Notes under the pieces: model-generated | Told to the model about the DNA's origin: nothing | Database searches by the model: none | What the model saw: the letters and a program-made list of their open reading frames with translations, nothing else | Shown here: in pieces, positions 56,713 to 64,000 of the stretch | How positions within the stretch are numbered: position 1 is the first letter of the stretch | Layout: every line of letters starts with the position of its first letter | DNA from: Siphonodentalium dalli | Taxonomy: Eukaryota > Mollusca > Scaphopoda > Gadilida > Siphonodentaliidae | Length of the DNA stretch: 64,000 nt | Reading direction: 5' to 3' | NCBI GenBank assembly: GCA_032622095.1 | Contig: CP136066.1 | Location: forward strand, 168,960,664-169,024,663 | Program-made: the position numbers and the translations under genes

Positions 56713-57677
56713 TGTAGCTCAACTTGTAGAGGGAATCAATTGATGTGTTACAGTCAATGGGGCGATTAGGAATGAGGAAAGTTGAATTGTCTAAGTATAT
56801 ATATCTTTATTATCCTCCATATTTGAAGAGTTCGATACAAACTTACAATAAATTGTATATATATGTGACCTGTAGATTTTGTCGAAGTATTTAGTCATGC
56901 AATGAGTAAACTCCAAGATGGCCGTCGATAGGCCTCATCTAGAGGTGATCCAAAACATGGCTGTAAATTTTCAAAACAATTCTCCCATAAATGCAGGCTG
57001 CAGTGCGTGCTAATGGATTCAAAATTGAAATCAAAGATGGCTGCTGTTTTTTATCCGATCGTCACCAGACTTCATGTGGATTGTCGTGGTGACCACTAAA
57101 TTGGAGCCATCAAATTATTTCGAATTTTGTTGAAAAATATGGCCGCCAGTGGCATTCTTTGGTTTTAATCCTTGCAATTCACAAATCTGCAAGTCAAACA
57201 AGGGCCGTATCTCTGGTAAAAATTAATGGACAAAACATGTAGTATCTGGTATCTTTTCCCGCAACCTGTGCTATCACCATGCCAATGGACAACCGATAAT
57301 TAACACGCAAGTTACAATGTGATATGTTCGGATGGACAGACGGATCAATGTCCCGATGAACAGACGGAGAGGGGTCGGGGTATAATAAATATGACCTGTA
57401 GGATGTGCCGACGGATTCAAATTTGAAATCCAAGATGGCTGCTGGCGGCCATGTTTTTCAACGAATTTCAGAACAAAGGCAGAAGTGATGGCTCCTATCC
57501 AGAGGCCGCACCGAAGATCTATATAAAGTTCGGGACTATCGGATATGATGAGATGTGACATGCAGGGTGTACGCGCTAAAGGAAATTGTTGATGGAGGAT
57601 GCATGCAAGCACATACGGACGAACGGACGCCAACTCATAGCAATAGCTCAAACTTGGCTTTCTCAAGTTGAGCTACA
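56713..57677. mobile_element. Interspersed element with TGTAGCTCAACTTG ends
   Basis: TGTAGCTCAACTTG at 56713-56726 is repeated inverted at 57664-57677. The left end resembles a tRNA D-arm/box A (TAGCTCAACTTGTAGAG), and the right end forms a hairpin (AGCTCAAACTTG..CAAGTTGAGCT). The inside has repeated CAAGATGGC(T/C)G and GGACGAACGGACG words. It could be a tRNA-derived SINE composite or an inverted-repeat DNA element. Confidence 0.45.
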
Positions 57678-57714
57678 AATACACAAGAGGCTGTATGTAA
57701 CGTTGGCTATATGA

Positions 57715-57942
57715 GAGTGAAGGAAAGAAGGCCGACATACCTGGAATAAGAGTGAAGGAGAGAATGCAGACATACCTGGTAGAAGAGTGAAGTAGAGAAT
57801 ACAGACATACCTGGTAGAATAGTGGAGGAGAGAATACAGACATACCTGGTAGAAGAGTGACGGTGAGAATGCAGACAAACATGGTAGAAGAGTGAGGGAG
57901 AGAATACAGACATATCTGGTAGAAGAGTGAATGAGAGAATGC
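57715..57942. repeat. 35-bp minisatellite, about 6.5 copies
   Basis: Unit GAGTGAAGGAGAGAATACAG ACATACCTGGTAGAA with few changes per copy. Three overlapping open frames on the minus strand are products of the repeat. Confidence 0.85.
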
Positions 57943-58084
57943 TATCTACATGTCAACAAAAATATAGGTAGGATAGTAGAACGGCTGGTTATTCATCAGT
58001 TATGTACATGTTTAAACACGCGGTAACAGTTTAAGGCATATACATGTATATATTAATTATACAGAGTAGATATACACACCTATG

Positions 58085-58580
58085 TTGTCAAAGGCTATCT
58101 TCTCCCGCTTGGCGAGTCGCTACACACAAATGTAGTTAAAGGGTATCGTAGTCCATTCGATGCACTCTCACACAAAATAATTAAATGCCATCGTAGTCCG
58201 GTGGACGAGTAGTTACACACATGTAGTTATAGGTTAATGCAGTTACAGATTGCCATTGTCCATTGGACGAGTTGTTATGCTACAGGTTATCGTTGTCCAT
58301 TGGACGAGTAGTTACCACAAATGCAGTTAAATGTTATTGCTGTCCGTTGGACGAGTAGTTACACATAAATATAGTTAAAGTTTATCGTTGTCCATTGGAC
58401 GAATATTTACACACAATTATATAGTTAAAGGTTGTCGGGTCTGCGGGACGAGTATGTACATGCAAATGTAGCTACAGCTTATCGTTGTCTGCTGGACGAG
58501 TAGTTATACACATATGTAGTTAAGGGTGTCCGTTGTTGTCTGCTGGACGACTAGTTACAAACAAATTCATAGCTAAAAAG
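58085..58580. repeat. ~60-bp degenerate minisatellite, about eight copies
   Basis: Each copy holds ATCGTTGTCCATTGGACGAG, then TAGTTACACACAAATGTAGT. The TCCATTGGA core is a short palindrome. Spacing varies from 55 to 70 bp. Confidence 0.75.
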
Positions 58581-60109
58581 TTATCGTAAAGAATTTAATT
58601 TAGTTTAAATTCCTAAATACATGGAAAGAGTTAAATGGTTTCCATACATTCATGAATACGGTATACGGGTATAGGCTATATCTCTGCCGTTTTTGGTGGT
58701 ACGTTTTACGTATCTATTTATTGTTATAGATTTTGTTTTAAGGAAAAATAATTAAACCATTTTGGAAAATGTCCAAAAAATGGCATTTATAAAGTTGGGA
58801 GCGAAAAACATATACCCAGCATGAAGTCGCAGGAGCGTAACTTTAGAATAACATACATCAAATACAGTCTATTGGATAATTGGTTTCGGCCCTTAGGGCC
58901 GTTCCAAATGACGGATTTTTGTCGACTCGAATACAATACCAGACCAAAAATTGTATTAGATGCGTCAACAATGCGATGTTTGAAATAATTAGATCCGTGT
59001 CAGACGGATATAAATCATTTCGATGATACTATACAAAATTGGAACAGTGTAACAACGACTGACTGTTATTGTGAAAATGTTATGTTGTGTATTATTACTA
59101 CATTACTTTCATTAGTAAACCTGGACTACAAATCGAAATACTTTGAATTATGATGATAAACTAGCAAATCGTCCATTGCTGATTCCGCGCTTTTGTGCAA
59201 CCACTGTCGGAAGTTACGTAATGTTTTCTCGTCTTATCGGTGCTAATGCGTAAAGGTGGACGGAATAGTGAACGGAGCACCTGAGCCAGGAAGAAGACTA
59301 ATAGACACTAACTCTATATAGTCCCGTCATTGGCTCAGTAAACTCCGCTCACTACTCCAGACGTATCGCCCCCACACATCCTAATGCTGAGTATGTTACG
59401 CTTCGGCGTAGTAAAGGAATATAGCACAGATGCACGCCGTCACGGTGACGCTATAATGCAATATCTGCCAGCGAACCAGTCACTGCTATGCGTTCAATAC
59501 AAAAAAGTTTTTTTTAATTATGATCCCGAAATTTGTCACTTTGTGTTGTCCACCTATAGACATCCACGTTATTCTATAAAAGTGAAGATTCTCAAAGACA
59601 AACTACACCTCGGGCATAATTTAACAGTTAGTAAAAAAAAAAAAATTGTACCTAACCGTTATTCCTTGAAATAAATCCCCTTTTTGGAAAACAACAATCA
59701 GTATTGAAACCAATCCACCCTAATTTTGCGTCCAAGATAGGTGATTGGCGAACAATCCCAAACAAATGGTTGAGGAATTAGCACTGCCCATGAAATTCTA
59801 GGTAGGATAGGATACGATATTATATTTCCAATACACATACATATTACATAATAATGATGAAAATTTAGGATAATTCTGTCGTATATTGTGGAGGTGGCAT
59901 AATCTGGCAAGACTCTTCCTGCCACCCCCAGTATGTAAACATAGAAATTAATAACTTATAGTAAGATGGCCTCGGGTGAGCCGTGCACATATTGTGTATA
60001 TGTAATTTATGAGTTTAGTCCTTAGTTCAAGAGTTTGTGAAAATGGATACTACCCGAGGGATATTCAATATCATGTATATGGTTCAATTTCAGATGATCG
60101 GGTAGTATT
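58581..60109. other. No gene recognised
   Basis: A 96-codon plus-strand frame at 59384-59674 has no recognisable motif and no splice context. I regard it as chance. Confidence 0.4.
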
Positions 60110-60765
60110 TTTGACGGATGAGGTTACGGCGTGTTTGCGTTATTCGTTCTAGTAGCTTGGAAAAAGTAGGTAGAATGCTGATTGGTCTATAGTTGGAAAA
60201 TTCGTTTGCATTGTTATTTTTCGGGATTGGAACAACCTTGCTATTTTCATATTTTCTTGGACAATTCCTTGTTCAAATGAGAGGTTAAAGATATGTTTCA
60301 ATGCCGGAGCTATGGTTTCAATTGTTTCCTTCTTGAGTTTAGTGGTTATCCCTTTAAAATCCATACTAGATTTACCTTTCATTGATAAGCAGGCTAAAAT
60401 AATTTCTTGATTTGTGGTTGGGGTAACATCAAATATGTCAAGGTAGTCTATTATATTGTGTCCATTCACTACAAGTTGACTGGTTTTACGCCCAATGCTC
60501 GAGAAGTACTCATTAAATTTGTCAGCAATAAGGCTGGGACAAGTGATTTCAGTCCCGTTAACGAATAGGACCTTAGGATGATTAACAGTGTCTCCTTCCA
60601 TCTTTAGTGCACCCTTCAGTATTGTCCAAGTTTTCTTCAGATCGTTCTTGTTTCCATCAAGAATTCGTGAGTAATATAATTGTTTGCTCTTTCTGAAAAG
60701 TTTGTTATATAATTGACGATAATTTAAATATGTATTTGTAGCTCTGTCTCGTTTGTATTAAGATT
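60110..60765 (-). mobile_element. LINE (Jockey/CR1-like) reverse-transcriptase fragment
   Basis: From about 60765 the minus strand reads RKSKQLYYSRIL and KKTWTILKGALKMEGDT, then ITCPSLIADKFNEYFSSIGR, then GITTKLKKETIETIAPALKH IFNLSFEQG. A frameshift follows, with FSNYRPISILPTFSKLLER (RT motif NYRPISxL). Upstream endonuclease and downstream RT motifs are missing. It lies just after the stop of the decarboxylase gene, in its 3' flank. Confidence 0.65.
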
Positions 60766-60830
60766 TAATTAGTTTACATAAAGATATACACCATTCAGTT
60801 GTCAGAATTGTTTTATGTTGACTAGTTTAC

Positions 60831-61411
60831 CTACACAAATGTCAAGGGACAGTTGATTGTAACCGCTTCTCTGATGCTGGCAAGTAATCGCTCAACATCC
60901 TCAATATGAGACCTGAAAGATGAAATACACACACGAAGATATGGGACACCTGCAATCACTGTTCCGTGGAAGCTTACAATATCATTCATAGAGAATTGTT
61001 TAGCTAGGCGAATGTTAATCTCGTCGATATCACAATCGGGAGGTTCGTATCGGAATAGAACGATACAAAGTTTAGGCTGACAAACGATCCGCATGTTGGG
61101 AATTTTACCAATCTGCTCCGCTAGATACTGTGTAAGCTGGAGTTTCTCTTCGATCACTTTTTTGAAGAAATCTTCTCCCAAAACTTTTAGTGATATCCAC
61201 AAAGGAAGACCGGTTATTGGTCTGGTTAGTTCGAATGTATAATCCTTTGGATTGTATTTTGTCGTATCTGTAACCAGGTAGTCATGTCCCGCCGCGAAGT
61301 GCATAGTTTCAAATAATTGTGAGCCATTTTTAACAATCAAAGCGCCGAATCCACGCGGCTGAGCCAGTAGCTTATGGCAGTCTATACTGATTGAGTCTCC
61401 TCGCTCTATGC
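60831..61411 (-). CDS. PLP-dependent decarboxylase (group II, AADC/TDC-like), last exon
   Basis: The exon begins after the acceptor tttatcttttcag at 61411 (phase 1) and ends with TAG at 60831, giving about 193 C-terminal residues. SISIDCHKLLAQPRGFGALI contains the His-Lys pair whose Lys binds pyridoxal phosphate. Then come GHDYLVTDTTKYNPKDYTFE, PLWISLKVLG and a C-terminal domain with PYLRVCISSF. This is the large-domain end plus small domain of amino-acid decarboxylases (aromatic amino acid, tyrosine or related). The usual motif is DPHKW; here it is DCHKL, so the substrate is uncertain. There are no frameshifts. Earlier exons are not visible inside the window. Confidence 0.7.
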
Positions 61412-61782
61412 CTGAAAAGATAAATTGACGAGCAGACGGTACGTTACTAGCAAAAAACTTCAAGTCGGCTATAAATCGCTACAGTTTACAGTATAGTCAG
61501 AGTCGACTGCTGGGCTAGTTGGACATATATTGTTTGTCATACATATGGCAAACCAATGTAAAGACGCACGAATTATACGATTGGTGACGCTACCGATGTT
61601 TATTTATGCTTAGTGCGTGGTTCTTAGTTTCGATCATAGCGTCAGGAGATCTGCAGTATTTGGTATTGATAAAACGACCCAAGTTACTGGTGAAAACTCG
61701 GCTCTCTTCATACAAAGTTTGATAAAAAGCATGAACTCCTGCGTGCTGTACTGGCCACAAAACAATGATTATTCAGCCCGTT

Positions 61783-62085
61783 CTCGTGAAAATAAGCACA
61801 ATACAGGCTTATTGTGAATTTCGCGCTTCAGGGCTAATTATGTCGTTCAAAATAAGCCGATATATAGCTTATTTCAATACGAAATAAGCTCATATAGGTT
61901 CTATTTAATCTATTTTTTTCATCGACACGACTTGCCAGATGAACCCTCTTTATAAAGTGTATTCACTGCGGCCGGCGCCATTCAACGGAACAACGGGTAT
62001 ATGAGCTTATTTCCGAATCAAATAAGTCCAATATGACCCTATGTGAATATTTAGGTCCTATTTGAACCTATTTTCAGTAGGATAT
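61783..62085. mobile_element. Element with AATAAGC/GCTTATT palindrome cluster
   Basis: Left side CTCGTGAAAATAAGC and the inverse of the right side, CTACTGAAAATAGG, form imperfect inverted ends. Inside are repeated AATAAGC...GCTTATT and AATAGG...CCTATT pairs. It lies in the presumed intron upstream of the decarboxylase last exon. Confidence 0.45.
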
Positions 62086-64000
62086 GTTTGATCATTAGCC
62101 GAGGATTCCCGATTTAGATACTTGGTCCGTGATTTCGCGATTTAACTGATTCCTTTGTGTCGGAGATATTGGCCAACCTGGTTCCACATGGGGTGACAGT
62201 TGTGCATGGAATTTCAAAATAAAAATGGCGGAAAGGTGCCACCGAAAAGCTATGTTCTGTCCAAAGCACTCACCGGCGTTGGAAGTGGGTGCATGGACGT
62301 TTTACTGACTACAGTTTTCCATCCGTTGGTTGTGTTTTGGTTTAAACATTGCTTATTTATCCACCAGATATATATTTATATTATATAGAAATACATTGAA
62401 CATGGAAACACGTAATGAATTGATTTATTATAATGGATATTATAATTTGATATGTATCTGGTAGAAAGTGAGAACGACAGTAAGCACATGGCTTTTCGAT
62501 TGTCATTCTCCCCATGTATCATCAAGGGGCCCTGTGAAATGTATATATAGTTCATCCTGGGATTTTACGTTAATATCGATGAGAGTAGATAGATAGTTGG
62601 GATATTACATGGGTTCTGGGGTACTTTGGGTATTAAAAATAAGAGTATTCAGGATAAGATGAAGATGAAGAGGAGAAGGGGAATGCGGTGTGTCGAGGTC
62701 ACCTGCTACAGGTCATGAACACAAGACGTCCATACTACAGAGATTCCGCTTGAGTTATCTTGAGTTGCATTTTGTATTGCATGATATAAGCATATAATAT
62801 CGCACTCCATACAATGAAGAATAATGCAATCACACAATTCCGCCCAATGAAAACTAATTTTAATGTGGAGTCTGGTCTACTCAAGCATGGAACAATCAGA
62901 TGTAAATCGACCACATTGTATAATTATAGTGTCAACTGGGATTTGGATATGGGCCTATGGCCTAAAACTAATCTCAGCACAATTTGACTTTGATCAGCAT
63001 GCATGGGATGAACATTCTGGAATATAGAAAATTAGAAATGGGTGGTTATCTTTCTAAATGAAAATAATAGTGATAATTCTTGAATCAAGATAAATTAAGT
63101 TCCCTCTCATTATCTTCAGATATATATATGTATGTATATATATGCACTTTTGGAAATGTTTTATTAAACATAAGTTCTTGGTACCTGGAAACCATGAATT
63201 ATGTTTTATGACATATATAGGCGTATAGTAAATGGGGTTAACATTTCCAACTGATTGATGATTCTTGAAAATCAATATATTTGTTTTTATGGCGTGCTCA
63301 ACGACGGATTGTTCGAACTCCACTAACTCGAACTAGGTCAAGGGGCGTGGTTTGTTAGTCAGTCAAGGCCTATTATTATACAGACAATACTTCTCGTTGA
63401 TTTATCTGAAATGTTCATGTTATACGTAAAAGTAATTCATTGTCCATGTGTTGGAACTGTGCCAAGTCAGTTAATGGACTGTGTCTGGACTTCGCCTTTG
63501 TCGTTCCGAATGTCTTGTCACGTCCGTTAACCCTGACATAATATTTATTTCACGTAGGTTTATGCTAATTATGTGTATCATTGATTTGCACAATACACAG
63601 TTCTTTAGTATGTATTTCTGTCCCCATGTTGAAACGTGTCCCTTTTTTGGAAACGGTTTCCCACATTGCCGTTTTAATTGTGCAGCGCTTATCTTATTTA
63701 GAGTATGCTTTATACATAATTGGTTCTGGCATTTTATTATTGGATATTAGGTTATTCGTTTTTATATATGGCCTAACGGCTGACAAAGTGGGCTAATGCT
63801 ATACCATTACGGACAATGCGTGCACACTGGATAATTCAGATTTAACACATGCTATAGTGCTTTAAATAATTTCTGCTGTACAGTGCGATTATACAGACAT
63901 GTGGTAATGCTATCATCAACATGCAACCCGGCGTCCAATCACCATAATACTATGGAAACAAAGTTCAAATTAGCGCTTTAATCACTTGTCTTTTATACAA
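62086..64000. other. No gene recognised
   Basis: Probably intron or flank of the decarboxylase gene. I saw no other exon with a decarboxylase motif and no repeat I can name. Confidence 0.4.

Noticed and set aside
57663-57913. Three overlapping Cys/Leu/Ser-rich frames
   Set aside because: The 35-bp unit is open in several frames; not a gene.
59384-59674. 96-codon plus-strand frame
   Set aside because: No motif, unlikely start context, and AT-rich Lys run at the end; probably chance.

Overview
This is eukaryotic, animal-type sequence and almost all of it is repeat-derived. Coding pieces are short exons with ordinary GT/AG splice signals (for example 10278-10125, 9450-9349, 22857-21885 and 18831-18553 on the minus strand). 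There are no operons and no ribosome-binding sites. The mixture of decayed transposon types, the large invertebrate-style gene families (SAM/CIDE-N proteins, zinc-finger CACTA-like transposases, P-element-like, PIF/Harbinger and hAT) and the low GC suggest a marine invertebrate, perhaps a mollusc or other lophotrochozoan. That taxonomic guess is weak.

Layout. 0.2-4.8 kb: decayed minus-strand remnant of a SAM-domain gene (SAM exon at 4.8 kb, C-terminal pieces at 0.2-0.9 kb), split by a 2.9-kb inverted-repeat element (895-3789). 6.2-10.3 kb: remnant of a CACTA-like transposase and exons of a CIDE-N-like gene. 10.4-13.1 kb: a hAT end, then two nested inverted-repeat elements, one with internal ~255-bp tandem repeats. 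13.1-21.6 kb: an unclassified reading frame, a P-element-like transposase in two copies (15.0-16.9 and 20.1-21.6 kb), and a LINE 3' end. 18.5-25.0 kb: a second SAM-family gene on the minus strand, with several frameshifts; P-element copy 2 lies in its intron. 26.9-27.4 kb: foldback elements and MITEs. 27.9-30.7 kb: nearly full-length but broken C2H2 zinc-finger/CACTA-like transposase.

30693-42729 is the most striking part: a head-to-tail array LTR-internal-LTR-internal-LTR-internal-LTR with a 3765-bp period, on the minus strand. Each internal region has a primer-binding site, gag, half-broken protease, a 28-residue in-frame tandem repeat and a polypurine tract, but no reverse transcriptase or integrase. 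Three LTRs look identical by eye; the fourth (rightmost) differs by about 11 substitutions and 3 indels.

43-64 kb: tandem repeats, a plus-strand gene of an uncharacterised family (46.8-47.7 kb), a PIF/Harbinger remnant with its Myb-like partner (51.0-53.3 kb), a LINE fragment (53.5 kb), a hAT element with both ends and target duplication (54808-56185), two minisatellites (57.7 and 58.1 kb), another LINE fragment (60.1-60.8 kb), and the last exon of a PLP-dependent decarboxylase (60831-61411, minus). The decarboxylase exon is the only undamaged, ordinary-looking gene piece in the window.

At least five places carry a tip resembling TACACTGTAAAA followed by a cluster of short palindromes, with a different palindrome at each place. 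All family names are from pattern recognition; no database search was possible.
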